Both the position numbers and the translations under genes were made by a program. Shown here piece after piece: positions 10,081 to 19,170 of a stretch of DNA of 19,185 bases (positions are counted from its first letter, which is position 1; each line of letters begins with the position of its first letter). The DNA is from Jimgerdemannia flammicorona (Eukaryota; Mucoromycota; Endogonomycetes; Endogonales; Endogonaceae). Where the stretch lies: positions 1 through 19,185 of the forward strand of contig RBNI01002232.1 in the NCBI GenBank assembly GCA_003990745.1. Direction: 5' to 3'. The notes under the pieces are model-generated. The model was not told the origin of the DNA. It was given only the letters and a program-made list of their open reading frames with translations, and made no database searches.

Positions 10081-10892
10081 AGAATGCCCAAATATACTTA
10101 GTAAAGTCTACTGAATTAGATAAATCTCAAGCTACTATGTATCAAATTAGATACCTCCTTAAAGATATAGTTAATTATTACTATAATATCAAAATTACTA
10201 AAATATCCCAATACTAGAAATTCATCATATATAAATACTGAGAATTCTTTTATAAATATAGTATCTTTATTTTCTATTTTTAAGTAACTACTGCTGAAAT
10301 GATTGCTACTCTAACTTATGACCAAGTTGATGACATAGTATAAAAACTCAACTAGAAATACATTGAGTATATCTAAACTACTAATAGTCTCTTTTTATAT
10401 CCAGATGACTATATTCTGCAAATGCTCTAAGTTAGATATACTATAAGAAATATCTATAATTAATAATAATAAAGTAGAAGATAATGATCTCTCTAATATA
10501 AAAATGCTCTTCAGTCAAGAATCACTATCAGTCTTAATTACTCTATCAACTTTACCTATAAACTTATAATAGTTTTTAACCATCTATAAGATCTACTGAG
10601 ATAATAATCATTAGTATATAGTACTGTAACCTCCTAAAGATATACTTATAGCAAATCTAATAAAAGTGAAAATAAAGCACCTTTTCTCCAACCATCAATA
10701 CTATATTCAGATTATATGACAGATGATATTATCTTATAGAATAAATACTTTATTCAAATAATATTACTATATAAATAAGTATAGAAGTATAGTTTAAGAA
10801 CTGTTATTTCTTATAATTACTTTATTAGAGATAATATTATTAATAGTAATCTTATTGATATATATATACCCAGATAGTATATAAATCTATAA
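10081..10892. other. AT-rich stretch without a recognisable gene
   Basis: It lies upstream (in the minus sense) of the gypsy RT, where protease or gag remnants would be expected. I could not recognise an aspartic protease motif or a gag knuckle in any frame. Stop codons occur at about the rate expected for such composition. Most likely decayed transposon. Confidence 0.5.
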
Positions 10893-11480
10893 ATAGTATT
10901 GTGGTCATTAGTATAATTAATTTAGATAATACTATATAACTATATTCTAACTCATTAGTCAGAAGATCTCTTGATATATCTATTTATAACTTATACTATA
11001 TAACTGTATTCTGACTCATAGTACTAAAGTATCAAACCCATATTTAGTCTAGTATAGATAGCCTCTCATTAGTATAAGTATTCTCTCTTTTTTTTTTTTT
11101 AATAGATAGTATAAGTATCCTCTCTCTCAGATATCAGAAACCCAGATAAGAAGATAAGAAACAGATAACCTAAGTATGAACAATTTTATATACTAATATC
11201 TCTCAATATACTACTTCTAGTATTAGTCAATAGTAATATTATGAATAGCAAATAAAATCAATTTAATAACTATAAACTACTTTTAAGTAAATCTGTACTA
11301 TATTAGATCCTATTTCTAACTAATTTTAGAAATTTTCTAATTAGATATTGTCTGCAGTAATATATCAATTCAACTAAGCTGGTCTAGTTTTCTGAACTTT
11401 CTAAAATAATGAAAATTCTGAACATCCAGAATAAGTTCAAGAAAAGGACTTTAGTTAAGATATTAACTCAATCTTGAAAT
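10893..11480 (+). repeat. Left arm of a large imperfect inverted repeat, LTR-like
   Basis: Its reverse complement resembles 12045-12586 along its length, roughly 75-80 percent by eye, with most differences being C/T or G/A transitions. Shared landmarks include CTAGTATTAGT, CAATTCAACTAAGCTG and a last block ending AATCTTGAAAT. In this orientation a TATATA stretch is followed by AATAAAA about 70 bases later, as in an LTR. It may be an LTR plus leader of a decayed gypsy element in plus orientation, or one arm of a foldback element. It contains a T13 tract at 11088-11100 flanked by a short direct repeat that the other arm lacks. Confidence 0.6.
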
Positions 11481-12044
11481 AAATATGGAGGCTTGGACTT
11501 TGTGAGGAACTAAGGCTAAAAAGATAACTACTAGTTATCCTAGATTACTTGGGTTTATAGAGCTCATAAAACTCTTATTGAGAAGTATAAAGAAGGCTTC
11601 TATAAGACCTTCTTTATCTTGACTTATAGAATATAGAGTAAGAAGTTCAGTATATAGAGTTTCACCTATCTGCTAATTTAATTAAAGTACTTTCTTTTAT
11701 ATATAAAGCTTGTTCCACTTGTTACAGATATAGAGGTCTAATTGTTCTTATACATCAGGTTCAATTTGCTTCAAATTATCAGATAGTTCAGAATAAATTT
11801 CAATTCAGCAGTTGAGCTTTATACCAACTTGCAGGAATTTCTATAGATAGTTATAGCTGAGTGAGGAATCATCTTGAAGTGGAATTAAATTATAAACCTC
11901 TGTTACTAAGTTGTAAGAGGATACTTTATTAAAGTATCATTACATAGTTCTGGAAGAGTTTTCTAGAAGTTCTAGATATTCTAGAAGACTGTTTTCTTAT
12001 AGTTAAGATCAATTTCATATAGAGTATATTCTCTATGCTTATTG
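11481..12044. other. Spacer between the arms of the large inverted repeat
   Basis: About 560 bases, AT-rich, with no similarity noticed between its two halves. No gene was recognised on either strand, and every frame has stops at about the chance rate. The homology of the two arms stops at the same point (after AATCTTGAAAT), which gives the spacer clear limits. Confidence 0.45.
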
Positions 12045-12586
12045 ATTTCAAGATTAGATTAACATCTCAACCAAAGTCCTTTTTCAGACTTGTTCTGAAT
12101 GTTCAGGATTTTTTATATTTCAGAAAGTTCAAGAAACTAAAATCAGCTTAGTTGAATTAAGGTATTACTATAGATAATATCTAATTAGAAAATTTTAGGA
12201 TCTAGTTAGAAGTGAGATCTAACATAGTATAGTTTTACTTAAGAGTAGTTTGTAGATTGTTAAATAGGTTTATTTACTATTTATAATATTGCTATTAACT
12301 AATACTAGGAGTAGTGTGTGAAGAAATATTTATATAGAGAAGTGTTTTTAACTTATTCATCTGTTCTTATCTGAGTTTCTAAGATCTGAGAGCTGGGTAT
12401 TTATACTAATGGGAGGCTATCTAGACTATACTAAATATGGGTATAGTACTTAGTACTTTAATAAATCAGAATACCATCATATAGTATAAGTGTGAACTGA
12501 TATATCAAGTAATCTGCTAAGTCAGTATGCAGTTACATAAGATAAGACTAATCTAACTATACAGTAGGTTTGGTCCACAAGCTATT
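12045..12586 (-). repeat. Right arm of the large imperfect inverted repeat, LTR-like
   Basis: On the minus strand it holds CTCTATATAAATATTTC followed by AATAAACC about 65 bases later, which could be the promoter and polyadenylation signal of an LTR. This orientation matches the gypsy pol at 7985-10080, so it could be the 5' LTR of that element, with the opposite arm derived from another copy. I could not define TG...CA ends or a primer-binding site because of the decay. Confidence 0.55.
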
Positions 12587-14527
12587 GATTGAGATCTTGA
12601 TCAGTATTTTCTTGATTTTATCTTATTTTAATGACTGTAGCAAGGTGGGTTCTAATTTATAGATCAATTCTTGAATTATCCACAGTTGGTTCTGAGTATC
12701 CTTCTGTCCAAGATTAGGTCTAGGTCTGACTTACAGAAGAGTCTTAATGCTGTCTTGATTCAAAAATTTCACTACTACTAAGTTATAATAATACTTATTT
12801 TAACCTCTCTTATATTCTTGAATAACTTAAATAATAAGATATTACTTAAAAACTTGATATATATATATATATATATCAAGAAGTCTTTCAATAATTCTTT
12901 TACTTAGTAGTATTTACTAAGATTTGATAAAGTACTATTTCTTTATAACAGAATAAAGCTATTCTACTTTTTAGTATATAACTATAGTTATAAAGAACTT
13001 ATTTTTGCTATATATAGACTAAATCTCTTATAATTCAGATTTAAAGAGATTTCTTTTTTAGATTTATATACTAATTCCTAGTTCTGGCAAAAGTTAGCTT
13101 GACTTTTAAAGTTTAGTTAAAAATATTAGAGTAACTTAGAATTCATTACTAAGAAATACAGAGAAGTATATATATAAAAGAAGATTTGCACTTGACTAAG
13201 AGCTAGTTTATTTTAAATATAATTGCTAAAATATTTATATATATTAGCTAAGTAATATTTCATAGTTTTCTGACTATTTATATATAACTAATTGGATATA
13301 TAACTACTTAGTTATATATTTAAAATAAAAAAAATTAACCTTTGTATTCAGAGCAGTAGCTTTTGGCTTTGTGATCAGGACAAATACTTTCAACAATATA
13401 CTGGTTAAGTAATATAGTTACTGTAGTACTGGTGTAGGTTTTAGAGTTTAGGAGATTTGGTACTTCATTTTCTACATTTATCTTATTTATCTTATTTATA
13501 GTATATTGCTTATTTATAATATCATTACTCACTAGATTATGTATATGATCACTACTCATAGTATGTAATTCTTATTATAGATATTATTATTATATATAGG
13601 TCATTTCTGAAGTAGACCTACTTCTTCTAAGCAAGCTTATAGAACTTATTCTACTTATTGAGAGAGTATAAGTAGCATATATAGCTAAGAGTAATCTTAA
13701 AGATATTTAGAAACTTAAACTAATATTATTTCTCATACTATGACTCTTTGAGCTTAAGGTTATAATATTGTTATATATATATTAGAATACCAATTACAGT
13801 ATCTGAATACTATAAGAGATTATTGGAACTCTTGGTAGAACTCAGCTTCTTTATAGTATAGAGGTTATACAGCTCTCTCTAATATAATATAAAACTAATA
13901 TTGAAAAGCTTATATATAAATAGAAAGTAAACATTTATAAGAAAAGTATATACTTAGAATATATATGAGGGCAACTTTCTAAGCAGCTCTACACTGAGAT
14001 ATTGAATTTACTCTATTCAATCTTTCTTTATTGACTATTGTAAGACCTTTTACACCTTCTTAGTAGTACTCATATCTGCTACAGCTATGTCCTCACTCAT
14101 AGTCTCTTTATAATTTTTAAAAATATACTAAAATCTATTAGTCAAAGAATCTAATAGTAATATTTTTTACAAGGATTCCAATAAATAACATAAAATCAGT
14201 TATAAGAAATTTAATCTATTAATCTGTTGTTCTTCTCTAACTCCTGTAGAAGATTCTTACCTTTAAGTAGCTTATTTACCAATATTTTATAATTTTGATA
14301 CTAGATATAGTATTAGGTCAATACTTAATAAGATAAAAATAAAAATATGTTTATAATATGTATTGTTCACTATCCACAACTTAGATTTGACAACTTCCCA
14401 GATGTAAACTTATTTATTTATTCAATATATTATATTTCATCTCATCCAGTCTATCAGTCTTGAATCAGCTATCCATTTATCTCACCTTATTGATCATAAG
14501 TATGAATATTGTATAATCTATACCTAA
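12587..14527. other. AT-rich, CpG-free block without a recognisable gene
   Basis: This is decayed repeat DNA. It contains a 28-base perfect palindrome made of a TA run (12853-12880). The only longer open frame is 13559-13335 (minus), 74 codons, Asn/Ile-rich and ending in a CPDHKAKSYC motif. That frame resembles no family I know and may be chance. No tRNA or other structured RNA was recognised. Confidence 0.5.
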
Positions 14528-14830
14528 CTAAAATACAAATATACATAGTATATCTATTGCTATTATCCTGATATCAAACAGTATAGTTATGAGTATCTTA
14601 GCTAGTACTTTTCTAGTGTTCATAGGTAAGCAACGGTGATCGCGGGATAGAACTGGAAATGTAACAAGACCACGGCCATTCTGCCAGACGAGGGGCAGAG
14701 CTGGGTTGCCATCAAGAATCATTTTATTATTATTTTTGAAGAATAAATATGGGGCGGTACTTTCTATTCCATCATCAACGATGAGGGGGCGATGGAGACA
14801 ACACACTTCAGGCATATCAAGAAATTGGTT
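14528..14830 (-). pseudogene. Possible broken protein-coding fragment at the edge of the AT-rich block
   Basis: A minus-strand frame of about 100 codons reads MPEVCCLHRPLIVDD, NPALPLVWQNGRGLV and FPVLSRDHRCLPM before running into AT-rich sequence with an Ile/Leu-rich tail. The part right of about 14634 has ordinary codon use, whereas the part left of it has the composition of decayed repeats. The only ATG near the start is at about 14818, since the earlier in-frame starts are not ATG. I do not recognise the family. It could be the truncated end of a former gene cut by transposons, or a chance frame. Confidence 0.2.
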
Positions 14831-14845
14831 TGGGTGTGGGACCAA

Positions 14846-15037
14846 ATGAAATGAGCATATCCGATTCGGATTCGTTCGATTCGTTGGAATTTGGAATTTT
14901 ATGATAGGAGCTTGTTAGATCCAACACGAGACATGCGACGTTATGTCTTTATTTTGATTGACGACTATGGCAACTGCGATTCTAAGCCAAGGCCTACGAG
15001 GCCTATTCACTAAACTTTAACTTGCAGTTCATCCTTA
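14846..15037. other. Intergenic sequence, nothing recognised
   Basis: Ordinary base composition with CpGs. No frame of interest, repeat or structured RNA was seen. Confidence 0.4.
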
Positions 15038-15122
15038 CCCGAATGAAACATACGTCCGAATGTAACATACGGCCACATACGCCCGGATGTAACATACAAC
15101 GAGCGTCCGAAAGTAACATACG
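15038..15122. repeat. Four copies of a 17-bp repeat, irregularly spaced
   Basis: The units are CCCGAATGAAACATACG (15038-15054), TCCGAATGTAACATACG (15055-15071), CCCGGATGTAACATACA (15082-15098) and TCCGAAAGTAACATACG (15106-15122). Starts are 17, 27 and 24 bases apart. The minus strand would read as a recurring YVTFGR peptide, but there is no supporting gene. Could be a small decayed minisatellite or a cluster of binding sites. Confidence 0.7.
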
Positions 15123-16797
15123 CATGCATAACGTTTAATTGGGTAAACGTACCGTTTCTTGTTCTGTCCGATACTTGGGGCTTGAAGAGCTGCCACGTCC
15201 TGATACGGTAGGTAAATGCATGTTTTGGCAATGACATTGCTGGCCGGTCGACGGGCTGGCCTTTTGTGTTGAAGGGGAACGTGCGAATAGCCCATTGAAA
15301 GAACGTCAACGAGTTTGATGAGGAGAGACGCAGGGCGTGCGACTCATGTCATTGAAAAGGCTTGGTATGGGAAGTATGTGTTTAAAAGCGACCGACTATG
15401 GGCTTTCCAACTCAGCAATTGTTATAATAAAATAATGTACCGCATTGTCCATATATTACAACGAATTATTGTTACGTCGATGCCAAAGAACCCGAACCCT
15501 CACACATTCTACCCTTTAGTACCAAGAAACCCCAGCTTCGGCACCACCGCATCAGGCTTTTGCGGCTAATCATAATCACCCCCGCATTCGGCTTCTGTAT
15601 CCTCGTTAAAACCGCCCCCCTCCCGGCGTCCACATCTGTCCAGCACCCTGCACCGGCAACCAGTGTACGATATTGAGTCTAGCCCCATTATCATCCACTC
15701 GAATCTCCCACAGGAATGGGAATGTTAGGCACGGAATGCGGCACGTTGGATTACGACGCAGTATCGGTGAGAGGGAGGCCGGGCCACAGTCCTTGCTCGA
15801 CGAACCAAGGAACGGTTGTCTGGGACAGAGCCAGGAGTGAGCGGACAATGATTGGTTGTCGGGAGGATAGACAGTGATGTCAGAGGTCATTAAGGTTGGG
15901 AAGGTTGAAGTGCTGACGTAAGGGGAGACGAAGGATTGGTTTACAAGTGATTGTTGATGCTGCCTGATTTTGATGGTTAGGGAAACTGCGGCCTTTGCAA
16001 AGTATTATCAGACGGGATATATTGCTAAACATAACGAGCATCTAATTGTCAACGAGGACCGGATAATGAAACGATGTTGGAAGGGCAACAATTTTAACAC
16101 TCTTTAGGAGCAGAAAATGCACGAGTACTAAAGACGCTCTTTCATATCCTTACCCTTCAAGCAGCGGTGGTTTACCTTTGACGGGTGGCATGGTCAATGT
16201 GTAGGCGTTGGCGTCGAGTGTCCACTGTAATGAACAATAGGCAGAGACTGATAATGCCATTTGTTACAAGGAGCGCTTCATGAGAAGACGGAAAGCAGTA
16301 CACTTTGGGTAGAGATCTATGACTTACCACGAATGGATGAGAGCAGGTGGGTCACGTCAGCTGAAGACGCGCTGGATCAGGTCGATTTACGTACCGGGTG
16401 ACTGGGTCTAATTTCCTGCATTGATCACGGTGGCGTAGCAATTAGTATTAGGCAATAGATGGTAGATCCGAGGTCACCGATGGATTGGGCATGTATACTT
16501 GTATTTTCCTGTCTCTTTGAAACGTACCCCTGGCTGATAAGAAGCGACTCATTTTAAAATATTCTACTCATATAAACAAGATATTATATAAGTTAATTGT
16601 TGTAAGTGCTATAAGATAAATGATTATAAATTTAAGGAGTAATAGAAATTTCGGTGGCTGTATGACAGCTACACGTGGTACAAAAGGTCATCTCCCAACA
16701 CAGCACATGGGCATGGGATCGGCCCTTTCGGTGTAGTTGCATATCGCGCAGTATGGGTGTGAAACTCTATCCGAGTACTATCTTAGCTGCCGATACC
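15123..16797. other. Intergenic region upstream of the CHAT gene, no convincing gene
   Basis: About 1.7 kb of mixed composition. Short open frames at 15315-15569 (+) and 15890-15606 (-) show no motif and are probably chance. A short AT-rich patch lies at 16550-16640. A minus-strand piece near 16327-16160 has intron-like borders (GTAAGT, TTACAG) but no open frame on the upstream side. Regulatory sequence for the downstream gene is expected in the last few hundred bases. Confidence 0.45.
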
Positions 16798-16804
16798 TAT
16801 ATAA
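16798..16804 (+). promoter_or_regulatory. Candidate TATA box of the CHAT-NB-ARC gene
   Basis: TATATAA lies 54 bases before the chosen ATG, in a sequence otherwise of balanced composition. The distance allows a short leader. No experimental or comparative support is available from the window. Confidence 0.3.
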
Positions 16805-16850
16805 CCTAACGTCCTTTCGTTAACGTGGAGAGCCAAGAACGCACGCCATT

Positions 16851-16898
16851 ATCTACCATGCGACTATCTTCTTCATCTACCATGCTACTATCTTTTTT
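16851..16898 (+). repeat. 24-bp tandem duplication that doubles the start codon
   Basis: Bases 16851-16874 and 16875-16898 match at 21 of 24 positions. Each unit carries ACC-ATG, giving in-frame ATGs at 16858 and 16882. The duplication adds eight residues to the N-terminus (RLSSSSTM) and keeps the frame. Confidence 0.85.
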
Positions 16899-19170
16899 CA
16901 CGGTTCGCAAGGTCGACAACCCAGGAGAAATCATCGTCCAGGTCAAAGTTTCCAACGGTGATCCGCAGGCAGACCTCATTCACAGCCATTCCTTCAATCT
17001 CAAAGAGTGCCAAGAGTACCGGACTGTCGCTGTCGAGGTCTTCAACAAAAGGCCTCCATCTAAACAGCTCAGAAAGTATGGCAAAATATTGTTTAAGGCC
17101 CTCTTCTCGACAGATGAGTCTAATCTCGCCTGGCAGCATTTTCATCAAATACTTCGACCTGGTCGCGTCCTGGTCGAGCTCAACGGCGACCCGGACTTGG
17201 ATATCATCCCCTGGGAGTACGCGTGGGGCAACAATGCATATCTGGTCCACCAATGCATGTTCGCGCGAGTCCACAAATGGAGAGACGTCCAGCTGCCAAA
17301 GCTTCCACTCCGCATTGTCGCCGTCGTACCCGACCCCGTCATCCCGCCGGATCATCCCGGCCCCAAACTTCCAGAATTGCATCTAAACGATCAGTTTCGG
17401 AACTTCATTAATGGACACTACGCCAACAAGAAAAAAGTAATATTGGAGCACGTGTTCCCGCCGACCGTCGATCAAATGGACGCGTTTCTCATGAACAAAC
17501 CGGAAACCGCCACAGCACTGCATTTCATGGGACATTGCGCGGAGGACATCGCCAATAAAAGAGCCCTCGTTTTCGAAAATAGCGAGACTGGAGAACCCAA
17601 ATACGTTGATACCTTAAGTCTCGTCAGCGTACCCGAGAACCTTAGGCTCGCGTTTCTTTCGGCCTGCGATACGCGCGACGTTGCTCGCGCCCTGTTGGAG
17701 CACGGTGTCCCATATACCATTGGTTCGTACTGCTCCTTACCAGACGACCTCGCTCGCAAGTTCGAGTCCAAGTTCTACCAGCTCCTTGCCGGCGGCTTCA
17801 CGGTCGAGAAGGCAATGTGGAGGGCGCGCGTGTATCTCCAGGATGACGGTGATGTTCGGCAACGCGATTATTTTCCTGGTGCCATGGTGTTCTACTCGTC
17901 CATGTTTCAAGATGACGGCACGATCAAGTGCGAGGAGGGCTTGCCCATGGTTGAATTCCACATGCCCCGCAACAACCTCGAGGTAATTCCCACAAAATCG
18001 GGGTTTTGCGGACGCAAGAAGGAGCTTGTTAAATTGAACTCCGCTTTTCTACGTATGGCGAATCACGGGAGGCAGGCTTGTCTTGTGTACACCATTGAGG
18101 GCATCAGCGGGCAGGGTAAGACGGCGTTGGCTATGGAAGCCGTGAGACGTATGGCCCATCTCTTTCCCGGTGGAATCTTTGCTTGGGCGTTCGACCGCAT
18201 GGCGATGTCAGGCCGCGAGTATCTTTGGCGTCTTGTCAAAGACATATTCCCAGTCGAAGTTCAGTCACGATTATTTCGGACTAGCGGCAACGACGACGTT
18301 CAGCGCTTGGGAATATCTATCATTAGGGAATTCGCAAATCATCCGACGTGTTTGTTGCTTCTCGATCATGTCGATACCCTGATGCACAATGAAGAGGGCG
18401 ATAAGGAAGCTGCGGCGTTGGGAGAATGGCTTCGGAGAATTGTATCAATACAAAATAGCACAGTCAAAATTCTTGCAACGTCGAGTGAGCCTTTAGGGTG
18501 GATGAGTGAGATAGTGATGCATCTCGATGGCTTAACTGGTTTGGACATTGACAGTGGCGTCGAGTTATTTATCCAAAATCTTGACGTTAACGTAAAGCAG
18601 AAGATGGAGAAAGAGACAAATACCACGCAGTTGCTACAGGACCTCGTGAGATTTGCAGATGGACATCCACTGTGTCTGGAGTCTCTTGGCCATGCGGTCG
18701 GCTTACCGCAATATCACAATGCGTCGTTTGAGGAACTCGCGCATGAACACTGCAGTGCAATGCTAGCGGATGGCTTAAGAACACTCAAAACCCGTTTTCG
18801 ACCAGCGATTGACGCGCTTCCATTACAGCAGCGCCTGCTACTGTTCATTTGTTCCGTCTTTACGGGTCCAATTACAAAAGAGGTGCTCGCATTTGTCCAC
18901 TGTTTTGTCGAATACGTCGAAGCATCCACGGAAAGGATCGATTCTGGTAGCGACGACATTATGGAGAAGCTACAACAACTACACGATTGTGGATTTTTTC
19001 CTAAAATAGATGATGAATACAGGATTCACGTCGCTTTCAGGGAAGGCGCGAGGCTGTGTAATTCCGTGCTGAAATTGCGACTGCGTTTGCCGATCCCTGG
19101 CTTATGCGATGATACATTTTTAATGGGTGTCGTTAGACCATCTACACATGGTAGGCAACAGTACAGCTGA
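16858..19170 (+). CDS. CHAT-domain caspase-like protease fused to NB-ARC (fungal NLR/STAND-type protein)
   Basis: An uninterrupted ORF of 770 residues. A stop at 16807-16809 lies upstream in frame and the ATG at 16858 has A at -3, so I start there; the next ATG is at 16882. Residues about 80-350 form a CHAT domain: PWEY at 118-121, HFMGHC with the likely catalytic His226 (codon 17533-17535), FLSACDT with Cys270 (17665-17667), then GVPYTIGSY and the final helix with RARVYL. Residues about 375-725 are NB-ARC: GFCGR (382-386), P-loop GISGQGKT (415-422), Walker B LLLLDHVD (acidic 503 and 506), ILATSSEP sensor, GHPL (602-605), winged helix, and YRIH with His724 at the MHD position. Nucleotide-controlled oligomerisation would activate the protease; likely roles are immunity, non-self recognition or cell death, by inference. 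No LRR, TPR, WD40 or ankyrin repeats follow. Cytosolic; no signal peptide or membrane segment is evident. Confidence 0.88.
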   Translation: MRLSSSSTMLLSFFTVRKVDNPGEIIVQVKVSNGDPQADLIHSHSFNLKECQEYRTVAVEVFNKRPPSKQLRKYGKILFKALFSTDESNLAWQHFHQILRPGRVLVELNGDPDLDIIPWEYAWGNNAYLVHQCMFARVHKWRDVQLPKLPLRIVAVVPDPVIPPDHPGPKLPELHLNDQFRNFINGHYANKKKVILEHVFPPTVDQMDAFLMNKPETATALHFMGHCAEDIANKRALVFENSETGEPKYVDTLSLVSVPENLRLAFLSACDTRDVARALLEHGVPYTIGSYCSLPDDLARKFESKFYQLLAGGFTVEKAMWRARVYLQDDGDVRQRDYFPGAMVFYSSMFQDDGTIKCEEGLPMVEFHMPRNNLEVIPTKSGFCGRKKELVKLNSAFLRMANHGRQACLVYTIEGISGQGKTALAMEAVRRMAHLFPGGIFAWAFDRMAMSGREYLWRLVKDIFPVEVQSRLFRTSGNDDVQRLGISIIREFANHPTCLLLLDHVDTLMHNEEGDKEAAALGEWLRRIVSIQNSTVKILATSSEPLGWMSEIVMHLDGLTGLDIDSGVELFIQNLDVNVKQKMEKETNTTQLLQDLVRFADGHPLCLESLGHAVGLPQYHNASFEELAHEHCSAMLADGLRTLKTRFRPAIDALPLQQRLLLFICSVFTGPITKEVLAFVHCFVEYVEASTERIDSGSDDIMEKLQQLHDCGFFPKIDDEYRIHVAFREGARLCNSVLKLRLRLPIPGLCDDTFLMGVVRPSTHGRQQYS

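Noticed and set aside
11660..12720. Long minus-strand reading across the right inverted-repeat arm with scattered stops
   Set aside because: Stops occur in about 9 percent of codons, which is what chance gives at this base composition, and no protein motif could be recognised.
13335..13559. 74-codon minus-strand ORF with a CPDHKAKSYC motif resembling part of a zinc finger
   Set aside because: Too short, of low complexity (Asn/Ile-rich), surrounded by decayed repeat DNA, and not matching a known knuckle spacing.
13596..13990. Plus-strand reading of about 130 codons that looked like a decayed gene
   Set aside because: The stop rate is again at chance level and there is no recognisable motif.
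15038..15122. CRISPR-like array
   Set aside because: The units are short and imperfect, the spacers are 0-10 bases, and the setting is fungal.
15315..15569. 84-codon plus-strand ORF
   Set aside because: Composition and content look random. The weak hairpin near its end (CCGCA...TGCGG) is too short to call a terminator, which would also be out of place in a eukaryote.
15606..15890. 94-codon minus-strand ORF upstream of the CHAT gene
   Set aside because: No motif, no clear promoter and no homology I can recall. Probably chance in a GC-balanced stretch.
16140..16330. Possible minus-strand exon and intron (GTAAGT near 16327, TTACAG near 16231, followed by WTLDANAYTLTMPPVKG)
   Set aside because: The upstream exon meets a stop within a few codons in the required frame and no further exons could be joined.
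16825..16857. GTG-initiated extension of the CHAT gene by 11 residues
   Set aside because: Eukaryotic initiation is expected at ATG. The ATG at 16858 has a favourable context and the extension has no supporting feature.
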